Shown one piece after another: positions 1-9,517 of a stretch of 40,795 nucleotides of DNA. The stretch is from assembly GCA_965183855.1 (NCBI GenBank), contig CBCYMI010000035.1:1-40795 (forward strand), read 5' to 3'. Position 1 is the stretch's first letter, and every line of letters begins with the position of its first letter. The DNA comes from CBCYMI01 sp965183855 (GTDB taxonomy: Bacteria > Pseudomonadota > Alphaproteobacteria > Caulobacterales > Maricaulaceae). Under the pieces are notes generated by a model. That model was not told the DNA's origin and searched no databases. It saw nothing but the letters and a program-made list of their open reading frames with translations. The translations under genes were made by a program, and so were the position numbers.

Positions 1-1232
1 CTAATCAGGACATCTGTTTTGCTAACAGAAAAATGCTGAATTAATAGAACCAGAAGTGCTAAAAGGCATAATATAAAACCGATCAAAGGAATTCCCTTAT
101 GGGCATTTATTGTTTTGGAAAGCTTGGCTCCTGTATAATTAACGGCAGCAAAAATTAATAAAAAACCAACACTTCCTGCCATTGAAATGCTTTCCAGCTT
201 TAGGGTATTGACCAAGATTAAAGTTGCAATAGATGTGATAAATAAGCCAATGGGTTGATTCCATAACTGATAGGTAAATTCATGAGGCAGTTCATGATCT
301 TCTGCAATTTCATAATTCACTCTACTACCACCATAAAGAGAGGCATTAATTGCTGAAAAAGTAGAAAGGAGAGCGGCGATTGTAATAATGGTAAACCCTG
401 TCTTTCCAAGTAAAGGTTTTGCCGCTTCAGCAAGCGCATAGTCTTGAGCTGTGAATACGGTTTTAAAAGATAATGAGCCTACTAAAATAAATGCAATCGA
501 GCAATAAAGTAAAATCACAAATAGAACGGACCAATAATAGGCTCTTGGGATGTTTTTTTTTGGATTTTCAATGTCAGATGCAATATTGGCAATCAATTCA
601 AATCCTTCATAAGCAACAAAAATTACCATGCCTGCTGTGATAATTTTGAATGGAGATTCCCAGTGTTTAAAAGATAATTGATGCAAAAAAGAAGAATTAG
701 ATAATCCATAAAACCCTAAAACAACGAATAATAATAAAATAACCAATTTGACCATAACCGCAAAGGATTCTATTTTACCAACAATTTTAAGGCTATAAAT
801 ATTTAAAAGAGTTGCCAGAATAATAATTGCACTTGCATAGAGATGAAAATCGATGGGTTTATTCTGTGTTAAGGGAAGTAAATTTGGGGCATAAGAGCCA
901 AAAGCTGAGGCATAAAGGCTGAGCATGATAATATAACTAATCCATAATAAATTATTCAAGCCACCACTAAAAATATTAATTCCAAAACCCTGATTAATGT
1001 ATTTAACTGTACCCCCTCTGTCTGGGTAGGAAAGAGATAGTTTTGTATAGCTATAGGATGTTATAAATGCGATTAATCCTGCGATTAGAAAGGAAACAGG
1101 GGTTGCTCCTTTGGAAAGACTGACGGCAAGACCTAAAACGGCAAAAATCCCCCCACCAACCATGCCACCTATTCCAATTGCCATTGCATCTTTAAGTTTA
1201 AGTGCATCTTTAAGTTTAAGTGTTTTTTTCAT
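1..1232 (-). CDS. APC-family amino acid permease (3' end outside window)
   Basis: The reverse strand translates without a stop from an ATG at 1232 to the window edge, about 410 residues. It gives a very hydrophobic multi-spanning inner-membrane protein. The N-terminus carries the glycine-rich first helix typical of the amino acid-polyamine-organocation superfamily (AIGIGGMVGGGIFAVLG), followed by about ten further hydrophobic segments and a charged loop (IASDIENPKKNIPRAYYWS) of the kind found after TM6 in these permeases. It probably imports an amino acid by proton symport, but the substrate cannot be told. The extreme N-terminus is a duplicated lysine-rich peptide (KLKDALKLKDA) made by a tandem DNA repeat, so the start could also be the internal ATG just after it. 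The ribosome site is weak (AAGGAT very close to the ATG). The C-terminus is not visible. Confidence 0.85.
   Translation of the reverse strand, partial: MKKTLKLKDALKLKDAMAIGIGGMVGGGIFAVLGLAVSLSKGATPVSFLIAGLIAFITSYSYTKLSLSYPDRGGTVKYINQGFGINIFSGGLNNLLWISYIIMLSLYASAFGSYAPNLLPLTQNKPIDFHLYASAIIILATLLNIYSLKIVGKIESFAVMVKLVILLLFVVLGFYGLSNSSFLHQLSFKHWESPFKIITAGMVIFVAYEGFELIANIASDIENPKKNIPRAYYWSVLFVILLYCSIAFILVGSLSFKTVFTAQDYALAEAAKPLLGKTGFTIITIAALLSTFSAINASLYGGSRVNYEIAEDHELPHEFTYQLWNQPIGLFITSIATLILVNTLKLESISMAGSVGFLLIFAAVNYTGAKLSKTINAHKGIPLIGFILCLLALLVLLIQHFSVSKTDVLI
1186..1221. repeat. Perfect tandem repeat, 2 x 18 bp, inside the permease N-terminus
   Basis: Two identical copies of an 18-bp unit (gcatctttaagtttaagt on the plus strand) lie head to tail. 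In the permease they encode the repeated peptide KLKDA-LKLKDA. The unit is a multiple of three, so gain or loss of a copy would keep the frame. Confidence 0.9.
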
Positions 1233-1676
1233 ATCCTTATCTGGTATGCGTTGGTCTTATTAATCATGATATTAAAATCGTGTTCTGATCTTAATAAAAC
1301 CTCATTATTTCAAATCTTATCCTATAATCCATGATCTAAAATTCATTCTATTTAGATTAGAATTAAAATATAAATTGTATTATATATATAATCTTGTACG
1401 GTGTCTATTTTTTAATTAAAATGAGAATTTTATTGTTTGACTATGAAGCTATTTTAAAAACAACTCCTTGGAGTTAGCGAGAAAGACAAACTACTTTTTA
1501 AATTTTTGCTAACATACAAATAGTATATCTATTTTAGATAAACAGCAAAGTCTTCCTTTTAATCCTTCCTGTTTTCTTCCAAAACTTTCTGCCCTGTAAA
1601 AGTTAAATAAGATATTATTAAACCTCATTCAGGGCAGAAAAATTATATATCTGGAAATATTTCAGAATATAACAGG
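1233..1676. other. Intergenic region between permease and TonB receptor
   Basis: About 440 very AT-rich bases. The left part must hold the permease promoter (reverse strand). The right part contains an inverted repeat just beyond the receptor stop codon, listed separately. I see no coding sequence or RNA gene here. Confidence 0.6.
1586..1640 (-). terminator. Inverted repeat beyond the TonB receptor stop
   Basis: Perfect 11-bp arms (tttctgccctg at 1586-1596 and cagggcagaaa at 1630-1640) flank a 33-base AT-rich loop. It begins 36 bases past the receptor stop codon, so a terminator or 3'-end stabiliser is likely. The loop is long and the U tract poor, so factor-independent termination is uncertain. 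Confidence 0.4.
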
Positions 1677-4600
1677 TTAAAAGGATTTTCTAACATTTAA
1701 AAACAGCGATCTTCCTAAAAGATTATATCCACTACCTGTTGGGACATTTAATATGGAAACATTCCATGCTGCACTATCGGCAACAAAAGGAGGGCGATCA
1801 TCAAACACATTACGAATACCTGCGGTAAAAGACCAGCTGGAAGGTTTCCAGTTTACACTGAATGTATGCAGGAAATAATCAGGCAGTTTTGTAATATCAC
1901 GACAGGTAATGTTTTTTTCTTCGCTACAGGTAGTTCCAGAATTTTTATATTCTTCTGGTTCATTTTGACTTCTTCCTTGAATATCAATTCTCCAGTAAAG
2001 ACTAAGTTTATTATCTTTTTCAACTGAAAACAATGCTCTTCCTCGCCATCTTGGAAAATTAATATCTCCTGCATATTTAAATAGACTACTGACTGTTTTT
2101 ATATTATTTTGAAATTGATTGGTTGCACGAAGATCTGTTGTAAATGTATAAGAATTTCCTCTAATGCTAAAGTCTTTTCTAAACCGAAGATTATAATCAA
2201 TTCCTTTTATTTTATTATATCCAATATTAATGAAATTTCTGTCAATCGTTTTCGTAAAGCCTGTATTGGGATCTCTATTAACCTTGCTACAATAATCTGT
2301 CTCGCTACGATAATAGCATTGAAAGAAAATATATCCAACAGAAGGATTTATAATAGTATTTCTAAGATCTATATCATAATAGGTTGCAGATAATTTCAGG
2401 TCAAACGCATCTGTCCAGGGTTGTTCAAAAACGATACCAACTGTTTTGGATTTTGATGTTTCTTCTTTAATATCTGTAGATCCTTTTTGAAAACTTTCAA
2501 TGCCAGGGGCTCCGTTTACGCCAAGACTTGTTGGATCGACACCTGCTTTTCTACAATTTTCCAGAACAATTGAAGTTCTGGTATCTCTTGATGGGAGATA
2601 ATTGCCATCATTATCAAGGGCTCTGTTTGGAACAATACATGGATCAGAACGACCGCCTGAAAATCCAGATATTCCTTTTAAAAACTGCTCTCTTAGACTT
2701 GGTGCTCTAAAAGAGGTGCCGTAGGTTCCTCTTAGTGTTAAATAATCTGTAATCTGATATTTAAGCTTTCCACTATATGTCAAAGCTGAGCCATAATATT
2801 GTTCTCTTGTATAGCGTGCTGATGCATTCAAATGCAGATTATAGATGAAAGGTTTGTCAGATATTAAAGGGGTATCAATTTCAAAAAAGGCTTCATATAA
2901 ATCTTTGGAGCCTTCTGCACCAAGGTCTTTAAAATAGCCCCAAAGCTCAGCTTCTCTTGTTACTCGGTCTGGTTGAGAATCTATATTTTCAAACCGATAC
3001 TCAACTCCAAAAGCGGCATTTGTTGAGAGATTATTCCAGGGAAGTTTAAATAATTCTCCTTGAAAAATTGATGAAAAAAGAACCATCTCATAAACAGTGG
3101 TAACTGTTCTTGGAACAAAGAGCCATGCTTCTTCTTTGGGAGATAATTTGTGTTTATTAAATACGTCAGGAGCAAAAAGATTAATTGGGACACAAACAGG
3201 AATATGATTGTCTCCAAAAGCTCCTAATACGCCTCCACTGTCAGGTCTGCCATCTCCATCATAATCATGACCACAAATATATTGTCCAGGAAGATCAGGA
3301 TCTTGTATGGTTGTATAAAGAGATAGATTTAAACGTTCTTTTGAAACTCCCTTGGTTCTACTATAACCAGAACTTCTTGAATAGGTTAGATTGGAATTAT
3401 GTGTCCAGTTTTGAAACCCTGAATAAACTTTATTTAAAATGTTCAGATTGCCTTTTAATCCACCTAATACCCTGATCAGGGATATTCGTGATTTTGTTTC
3501 ATTCCTATCTCCCAATAATCTGATAATTGCAGAGACAGGCAGAGAAGCTCTCAGACCAAGATTTTCCAAACAGCCAGTTCCGCCATTTGTTTCCATATTA
3601 CAGGGATTAAAAGGATTGTTTGCAGGAACTTCAGGAAAAAGTATAGAAGGTGCCGCTACACTTTCAGTTAACCGATTGCTATACATGGCTTCAAAGAAAG
3701 CTGATAAATCATCATATTTATTAAAATTATGTTCTCCATAACTCATGAAGCTGTACAGTTTATTATGCGGGAAGAAATCAGCCTTACCATTAAAGCCTCC
3801 AGGAGCACTTGCATTATAATAGGAATCTTTAATATTAACATCAATCTTGCCATCTCCATCTGTGTCCAGAAATTTTCCTCTAAAGTAATTTTCACTAAAG
3901 TTTGGAATTCCAATATTGGTTTTTCCTTCTGTATAATAAACACTTCCATATCCTCTGCTAACGGGTATATATATACGATTATGGAGATCATATTGACATT
4001 GGAGATTGGTTAAACCTGGAAAAGACTCTGATTGTTCTGTTAAAATATTACCGTTTTGATCCTCCTGATAATAGGTTGGGCAGCCTCTATAATATCGGAT
4101 ATCTTCGGCTTGTACAGCATTATATTCCTGATATTCTCCTGAAAATACAATATTATTCTGATCATTATTAATCCCCCAGATTAATCCAAAAGACTTTGAA
4201 TGTCCTGCATCAATAAAAGGTTGATCAATCCCACCTTGTATTTCCAAACCTTCAAGATCTTTTCTTAGGATAATATTCACGACACCTGCAACAGCATCAG
4301 AACCATACACAGAAGAGGCCGCATCCAGTAAAAGGTCAATTCTATTTATTGCCAGGCTGGGAATCAGGCTCAAATCAGCAGAGCTTGGCGCTCCTCCGAT
4401 ACCAGCGGGTGCAACACGATGACCATTGATAAGATTAAGCGCTCTTGCTGCACCAAGACCTCTGAGGTCAACAACAACAGAACCTGGACCATTATCAAGA
4501 ACAAAATTGGAAAAACTGGTATCAAGCTGTACACCGCTAGACGTATTTGAGGTTTGTAAAATATCACTCACCGTATTTGCACCAGTATTTTGCTCTGTAT

Positions 4601-4837
4601 CAAAATCATAAACCTGTAAGGGAGAAATGGTATTAAATTCATCATTTCGTTTAATGTGAGATCCTGTTACTTCAACAACATCTTGTTCATCATTTTCAGC
4701 TTGGGGGGGGGGGGGGTAGTAATAATTTCTTCATCTTTTTTGTCTTCTTCATTTTCTTGTGCAGATACAAGTTGAAAAGAAAAAAGAAGAAAGAAGAACA
4801 AGGCAAGACCTCTATAAAAAACATTCATAATTCGCAT
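1677..4837 (-). CDS. TonB-dependent outer-membrane receptor, phase-variable by poly-C tract; OFF as sequenced
   Basis: Outer-membrane active transporter driven by TonB/ExbBD, with unknown ligand. The start ATG at 4837 follows a good AAGGAG site and gives a signal peptide (MRIMNVFYRGLALFFFLLFSFQLVSA, cleavage before QENEE), then an acidic stretch and a proline run encoded by 14 C (4703-4716). Beyond the tract a TonB-box-like start (DVVEVTGSHIKRND), a plug domain (GLGAARALNLINGHRV, IDLLLDAASSVYGSDAVAGVVNI) and a roughly 800-residue barrel ending in phenylalanine are read in another frame. With 14 C the signal-peptide frame stops 17 codons past its last threonine, at a TAA. With 12 or 15 C the whole gene reads as about 1052 or 1053 residues. 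The body also has a GTG in frame at 4571, but that would lack the signal peptide and TonB box. Asp-rich calcium-like loops (DTDGDGKID, DYDGDGRPDSG) lie in the barrel part. Confidence 0.9.
4703..4716. repeat. 14-base homopolymer (G on plus, C on coding strand): phase-variation switch
   Basis: Counted as 14 consecutive G. It lies inside the receptor gene between signal peptide and TonB box and codes for prolines. The upstream coding sequence from 4837 and the downstream body (codons in register with 4571) are in different frames at this length. Twelve or fifteen bases would join them. No other homopolymer in the window approaches this length with G or C. Confidence 0.9.
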
Positions 4838-4931
4838 TGCAAACTCCTTAAAATGCTAAACCTAAACATCCTGATTTAAAAAACAGGTTATGAATTTTGA
4901 ACAAATATTTTTATTATTGTTTATTACAATC

Positions 4932-5057
4932 TATTAAGGTGATTACAGATTGTTAACATAAAATTAACTAAAAGAAAAGTGAAAATAAAAAATTTATTAA
5001 GGCGATTACAGATTGTTAATATAAAATTAACCAAAAGAAAAGTAAAAATAAAAAATA
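4932..5057. repeat. Tandem duplication, 2 x 63 bp, between receptor and SDR promoters
   Basis: Copy one (4932-4994) and copy two (4995-5057) both contain tattaagg-gattacagattgttaa followed by an A-rich run, with only a few substitutions. The duplication sits in the 304-base divergent region (4838-5141) between the receptor and the dehydrogenase, so it may duplicate a promoter or regulator site. I see no gene in that region. Confidence 0.85.
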
Positions 5058-5141
5058 GTTTTATTCATCAATATATCGTTAATTTATTTTTGTTTGTTAA
5101 GGGGTGCTTTATTTTTTAAGAATTTTAAAAAGGAGATTTTT

Positions 5142-5876
5142 TTGTTACTTTCAGATCAAGATCAAAAAGTTTTTTTAATTACAGGTGCATCAAGTGGAAT
5201 TGGTTATGCAACGGCCAAGCTTGCAGCGTCTGAAGGATATCATGTTATTGCAAGTGGACGATCCAGGAAACGTCTTGATAAGCTCGTACAGGAAATAGAA
5301 GCATTTGGAGGGAATGTATTTCCTATTATATGTGATGTTTCTGATTATCAGGCGCAAGAATCCATGATTGACCAAATCATAAAGAATTATGGCAGGCTTG
5401 ATATTGTTTTTGCAAATGCAGGAATTGGAGATGTATATGGTAGTTTTTGTAGTTCAGACCCGAAACTCTGGCATACGATTGTGATGACAAATGTTTTGGG
5501 AGTTGCCTATACGGTTCGAGCAAGTATGAAAGCGGTTCTTAAAGCAAAAGGGCATGTTTTAATGACGGGGTCTGTTGTTGGTAGACGGGTATTAAGTGGT
5601 TCTTTTTATAGTGCAACAAAATGGGCTGTGAGTGCAATCGGATATGCTTTACGGGAGGAATTAAGAGGAACAGGTGTGCGGGTAAGCCTGGTACAGCCAG
5701 GTACAGTTGATACAGGATTATTTGAAAAACCTCGTCCAGAAGGACTTGCTCCTGAAGATATTGCACGTTCTGTTTTATACGCAATTTCACAACCTTCCCA
5801 TGTTGATGTGCACGAAGTCATGATTTTACCAACACCTCCTGTGAAGGATGACATTATTCGTAATATAACGAGCTAG
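5142..5876 (+). CDS. Short-chain dehydrogenase/reductase, NAD(P)-dependent
   Basis: Cytosolic oxidoreductase of the classical SDR family, 244 residues. It has the nucleotide-binding TGASSGIG near residue 14, the NAGIG motif after the fourth strand, and the catalytic tyrosine and lysine in FYSATKWAVSA, followed by the PGTVDTGLF segment. An arginine-lysine cluster after strand two (SGRSRKRLD) favours NADP(H). The TTG at 5142 is preferred as start because AAGGAG lies six bases upstream; the frame is open further upstream but has no comparable site. It resembles the YdfG/serine 3-dehydrogenase-like group, but the substrate is not predictable. It stands alone, transcribed away from the receptor. 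Confidence 0.85.
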   Translation: MLLSDQDQKVFLITGASSGIGYATAKLAASEGYHVIASGRSRKRLDKLVQEIEAFGGNVFPIICDVSDYQAQESMIDQIIKNYGRLDIVFANAGIGDVYGSFCSSDPKLWHTIVMTNVLGVAYTVRASMKAVLKAKGHVLMTGSVVGRRVLSGSFYSATKWAVSAIGYALREELRGTGVRVSLVQPGTVDTGLFEKPRPEGLAPEDIARSVLYAISQPSHVDVHEVMILPTPPVKDDIIRNITS

Positions 5877-5966
5877 ATTTTGAGAAGATTTATCTTATTT
5901 TTAAGCTCGAGACAAGCAAGATTTTACGCTTGTTTGTCGTGTTAAAAACAGAAAATCAGGCTATAG

Positions 5967-5996
5967 CTAAAGCTTATATCATGATATAAGCTTTAG
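5967..5996. repeat. Perfect 30-bp palindrome
   Basis: Two 15-base half-sites (ctaaagcttatatca and its exact reverse complement) abut with no spacer, about 90 bases past the SDR stop codon. It lacks GC content and a T tract for a standard terminator. It could be a binding site for a dimeric protein or a cruciform-forming site. Confidence 0.75.
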
Positions 5997-6056
5997 GAAA
6001 ATTCTTTAAATTATATGAAAAAGCATGCTTTTATAGATCTTTCTTTTTTGTTTGAA

Positions 6057-6275
6057 CTAAAGGTTGGAAAAATAATAGCCTGTGCCAACTCCTACATCCA
6101 TCCAGGTTTCATTTTATATAATCTTGAATATGAGCTAGAAATATGGCTTTGGTTTGATCGTATTTAGCATAAAAATCAAAAATACCAGAAATATACCAGT
6201 CATAAGCTTTAAGCGATAATAGAATATATATTTCTGTTTTTGGGAGGGTTAAGGGTAAAATCTTAACTTAGGCAT
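6057..6275 (-). pseudogene. Remnant of a class I SAM methyltransferase
   Basis: In the otherwise gene-free stretch 5877-6546 the reverse strand encodes two colinear peptides in different frames: a segment containing LKAYDWYISGIFDFYAKYD and DQTKAIFLAHIQDYIK, then, after a frame change near 6112, ETWMDVGVGTGYYFSNL and a stop. DVGVGTGYY matches the glycine-rich SAM-binding motif I, and the YDWYISG...DQTK layout before it resembles small class I methyltransferases. There is no credible start and nothing after motif I, so this is a fragment. The rest of 5877-6546 shows nothing I can name apart from the palindrome. Confidence 0.45.
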
Positions 6276-6546
6276 AAAAATAAAACGAGTATAAATCCTA
6301 GATATAAACTCTTTTATGATAAGAAGAACAGAGTGACTGGATTTTAAGAAATCTTGCCAAGATTAAATCTCAATCAGATAAAATTAAGCGTATAAAAAAC
6401 AGAGATTAGAAAAATGGATCGACATAATTTTAATCTGTGCTGAGCCAGTTTTTATAGTATGATTGATGGCATTAAGGGAATAAGAATATCATTTAAAATG
6501 CTATTTTATCAAATGAAAAATATTTTTCAAAACATAAAAAGTTTGA

Positions 6547-8082
6547 TTATTGCATGCTTGTGGGCAGAAATAAAATAACCTTTAAACCGCCAAGTTTAGA
6601 GGTTTTAAGATAAAGCTTGCCACCATAATCATGTGATAAATCATTTACAATAGATAATCCTAATCCAGAACCTGGCTGTTTTTCATCTAGTCGTTCACCA
6701 CGCTTTAGAACTGTATCAAGATGTTTTTCAGGTAAGCCAGGACCATCATCTTCAACCAGAATTCTGATAAAAGATGGTTGATCTGTAAAGCCAGATGATT
6801 TGGTTTCTTTTTTAAACTGAGCATATTGTCTTGAGTTTGCTTTTTTAAAGAAAACAGCTTTTATTTTTTGCAAGATAGAATTTTTGCTTCCCAGATTTAG
6901 CTTAATGGAATCAGAAACAGGACATTCTTTATATGTGCACTCGATATAAACTTGTTTTTTAGCCCATTTACAGGCATTGTCTAATAAATTTCCAATCATT
7001 TCTTCAAAATCCTGTCGCTCTCCTCTAAAAAAATATTTTTGTTGGCTTTGATAAGATATATTTAGGGCTTTATCTTGATATATTTTTGCAAGTGTTCTAA
7101 CAAGGTCTTCAATCACTTGAGAAACATCTGTTTTTGAACCTATTTTGGTTGCGCGAGCAGTGGCACGTGCTTTATTGAGATGATGATCAACTTGTTTAAC
7201 CATGATTTTGGTTTGTTTCTCAACTGTCTTTGCTAAACTCTGTCTATTATCTTTAAATGGATAAACTTCATTGGTTAAAATAGAAAGAGGTGTTTTGAGA
7301 GCATGTGCGAGATTTCCAACATGTGTTCTGGCTCTTTCAACAATATTTTTATTATGATTAATTAATGAATTTAATTCTTCTGCGAGAGGTTTGATTTCAA
7401 TCGGGTAATCTCCAATGACACGATCTGATTTTCCACCCCTAACATCTGAAATCGCTTGCTTTAACTTGATTAAAGGAGAAAGACCATAACGAACCTGATA
7501 GACAACAGCAAAAATAAGACCTACAACAAAAATAATTAATACCCAAGATGAAGCAAATGTAAAATGTTGGATGGTTTTATCGACAGGACGTCTATCCGCT
7601 GCAACCATCACAATAACAGGTTCTTTCCTATCTGGTAGAATAATGCTTCTTGCAATGATTCTTAAAGGTTCTTGAAAAGGACCATAACCACTAAAGCGTT
7701 TAATGAGACCATTTTGCGTTGTTAGTTCCATGATTTTGTCTGGGGAGACATTAATAGAGCCTTCATAAAGAGAACGTGAGGTGATTAAATATTTAATTTT
7801 CTGACTTTCATCAATTGCAGAAATAACCCAATAATGCCCCGAAAAAGCAGTCTGATACCGTGCATCAATCGGTAAATGTGCATTTAAAATATCACCAGAT
7901 GTATTGGTTTCAATATATGCAATTAAAACAGAAATCGTTCCTTCCAGTGTATCATCAAACCCTCTATACACAGCCTGTCTGTAAATCCAGGATAGTAAAA
8001 CGGCAACAGTGATTAACAGGGCGGTAGACCATAAAATAGCACCTATGATAAATCTTCTTACCAGAGAATAATCACGAGCCAA
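6547..8082 (-). CDS. Two-component sensor histidine kinase (PhoQ-like layout)
   Basis: Inner-membrane kinase of 511 residues. TM1 is at about 12-34, a periplasmic sensor domain at 35-177, TM2 at 178-198, then a HAMP-like linker, phospho-acceptor His260 (GNLAHALKTPLS), N box (NLLDNA, 365-370), G1 (DDGPGL, 445-450) and G2 (GSGLGLS, 471-477). Between N box and G1 there is an unusual lysine-rich insertion of about 45-50 residues (roughly 388-435). The start is TTG at 8082 with AAGGAAG about seven bases upstream. It lies 70 bases after the response regulator in the same operon and presumably phosphorylates it. The periplasmic signal is unknown; PhoQ-type kinases sense divalent cations, acid or peptides, but no sequence feature here fixes that. 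Confidence 0.92.
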   Translation of the reverse strand: MARDYSLVRRFIIGAILWSTALLITVAVLLSWIYRQAVYRGFDDTLEGTISVLIAYIETNTSGDILNAHLPIDARYQTAFSGHYWVISAIDESQKIKYLITSRSLYEGSINVSPDKIMELTTQNGLIKRFSGYGPFQEPLRIIARSIILPDRKEPVIVMVAADRRPVDKTIQHFTFASSWVLIIFVVGLIFAVVYQVRYGLSPLIKLKQAISDVRGGKSDRVIGDYPIEIKPLAEELNSLINHNKNIVERARTHVGNLAHALKTPLSILTNEVYPFKDNRQSLAKTVEKQTKIMVKQVDHHLNKARATARATKIGSKTDVSQVIEDLVRTLAKIYQDKALNISYQSQQKYFFRGERQDFEEMIGNLLDNACKWAKKQVYIECTYKECPVSDSIKLNLGSKNSILQKIKAVFFKKANSRQYAQFKKETKSSGFTDQPSFIRILVEDDGPGLPEKHLDTVLKRGERLDEKQPGSGLGLSIVNDLSHDYGGKLYLKTSKLGGLKVILFLPTSMQ

Positions 8083-8152
8083 AATAATTCTTCCTTATCT
8101 TTAGATAATATGCACGTTATAAAATCGGCGGTTTTTAAAGTAAATTCTTTTA

Positions 8153-8809
8153 TCAGGGAACAAGTTTATATCCTAATCCCCGAATGGTTCGAATGCGGTT
8201 TACACCAATTTTTTTGCGAAGCCGCCCTATAAATACTTCTATTGTATTTGAATCTCTATCAAAATCTTGATCATAAATATGCTCTATCAGCTGACTTCTG
8301 GAGATTACATCTTCCTGATGATGTGCCAAATAATTCAATAATCTGAATTCATGGGAGGTTAGTTGTACAGGCTCATTTTTAACAAAAACACGTGCTCCTC
8401 TTGGATCAATGGACAAATCTCCACACTCTATAATTGCTTTTGCATGTCCTGCAGCTCTTCTAACCAATGCTCCTAAACGTGCTAATAATTCTTCTGTATG
8501 AAAAGGCTTGGTCAGATAATCATCTGCACCAGCATCAAATCCTGTAACTTTTTCGCTCCATTGATTTCTTGCTGTCAGGATTAAAACAGGAAATGTTTTA
8601 TTTTCCTTTCTCCATTTTTGCAAAACACTTACACCATCCAGTCCAGGAAGACCTAAATCCAGGATAACAACATCATAAGGCTCTGTATCTCCTAAAAAAT
8701 GTCCTTCAATACCATCAGAGGCAGTATCAACAGCATATCCAGTTTGTGTTAATGCGGTTTTCAATTGTCTTAATAAGTCTGGGTCATCTTCTATAATTAA
8801 TGCTCTCAT
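8153..8809 (-). CDS. OmpR/PhoP-family response regulator
   Basis: DNA-binding response regulator of 218 residues. The receiver domain has the acidic pair in IIEDD, phospho-acceptor Asp51 (VVILDLGLPGLDG), the switch threonine in LILTAR and the lysine in YLTKPF. A C-terminal winged helix (about 125-218) has the typical LTSHEFRLLNYLAHH and IEVFIGRLRKKIG recognition region, and the ending RTIRGLGYKL. Its ribosome site (AGAGG) lies inside the last codons of the PepSY gene five bases upstream, so translation is probably coupled. Partner kinase follows directly. Confidence 0.95.
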   Translation of the reverse strand: MRALIIEDDPDLLRQLKTALTQTGYAVDTASDGIEGHFLGDTEPYDVVILDLGLPGLDGVSVLQKWRKENKTFPVLILTARNQWSEKVTGFDAGADDYLTKPFHTEELLARLGALVRRAAGHAKAIIECGDLSIDPRGARVFVKNEPVQLTSHEFRLLNYLAHHQEDVISRSQLIEHIYDQDFDRDSNTIEVFIGRLRKKIGVNRIRTIRGLGYKLVP

Positions 8810-8814
8810 AGGTG

Positions 8815-9156
8815 TTATTTACCTCTTTCTTCTATGATAGATCCATTTCTGGCATCGACTAATATATCAATGCGTTTTCCATCCTTTGTTAGAAGTTTGA
8901 CAGCATAGGATTCATGACCATATTGATCTTTTGTTTCATGGATATCAATGATTTTTGAATTAGGATAAAGGCTTTGTATTCTATCTGCGATTTCTCGCGC
9001 AGAGATCAGATCTTCATTTTTTTCTTTATGAGAATTTCTCTGTTCAAAATAAAACTGTTCCCGTTCTGCGTTTAATGGAAAACCATAACCAGGAGTTATA
9101 TAGAGTATAAAAAGGATTAAATAAAAAATAAATATCTTCATATCATATGTGTTCAT
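8815..9156 (-). CDS. PepSY-domain periplasmic protein
   Basis: Small exported protein of at most 113 residues, first gene of the two-component operon. An N-terminal hydrophobic signal (MKIFIFYLILFILYITPGYG) precedes a single PepSY domain with the pattern AREIADRIQSLYPNSKIIDI, YAVKLLTKDGKRIDILVDARNG and a C-terminal SIIEERGK. PepSY proteins are often encoded beside PhoPQ-like systems and can modulate the sensor or inhibit proteases; here that role is inferred from position. Two ATGs are possible (9156 or 9141); neither has a clear ribosome site, and the second gives the neater signal peptide. Confidence 0.85.
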   Translation of the reverse strand: MNTYDMKIFIFYLILFILYITPGYGFPLNAEREQFYFEQRNSHKEKNEDLISAREIADRIQSLYPNSKIIDIHETKDQYGHESYAVKLLTKDGKRIDILVDARNGSIIEERGK

Positions 9157-9517
9157 CTATATGGTTTGTGTGCTCAATGTTTTTGTATTGGTTTTTATTT
9201 GAATGATTGCTGAATAATCAATTCATATTTACATGAATATTTTGGTATCAATATTCAGGTTTGAATCAGATTCTTTCAGAGAATAATGTTATCTGTTTTT
9301 TATTCATTTATGTCAATTTATCAAGCAAAGTTTGATTTGTTTTTACAAAAAGATCATATGATAGGAAATTATCTGATGAGATAAGATAGATTTATTCAGA
9401 TATTCAAAAATATGAATATCTAAAAAATAACAGGGTTTAACAGATAAACAAGACTGTCTGTGTTATCATTTAAATACATATATTTCATATTGATAACACA
9501 GACAAAATATTATGAAA
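9157..9517. other. Intergenic region between PepSY operon promoter and HU 3' end
   Basis: About 360 AT-rich bases. It must contain the promoter of the PepSY/regulator/kinase operon (reverse strand) and ends in the HU terminator-like hairpin. No coding sequence seen. Confidence 0.6.
9455..9504 (-). terminator. Stem-loop after HU gene
   Basis: Perfect 14-bp arms (tgtctgtgttatca at 9455-9468 and its complement at 9491-9504) with a 22-base loop, 14 bases past the HU stop codon. Read on the reverse strand it is followed by a moderately T-rich run. Likely the HU terminator. Confidence 0.55.

Noticed and set aside
1853..4013. Several 60-100 residue open frames on the plus and other minus frames inside the TonB receptor
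   Set aside because: They lack ribosome sites and domains and are explained by the AT-rich receptor gene in other frames.
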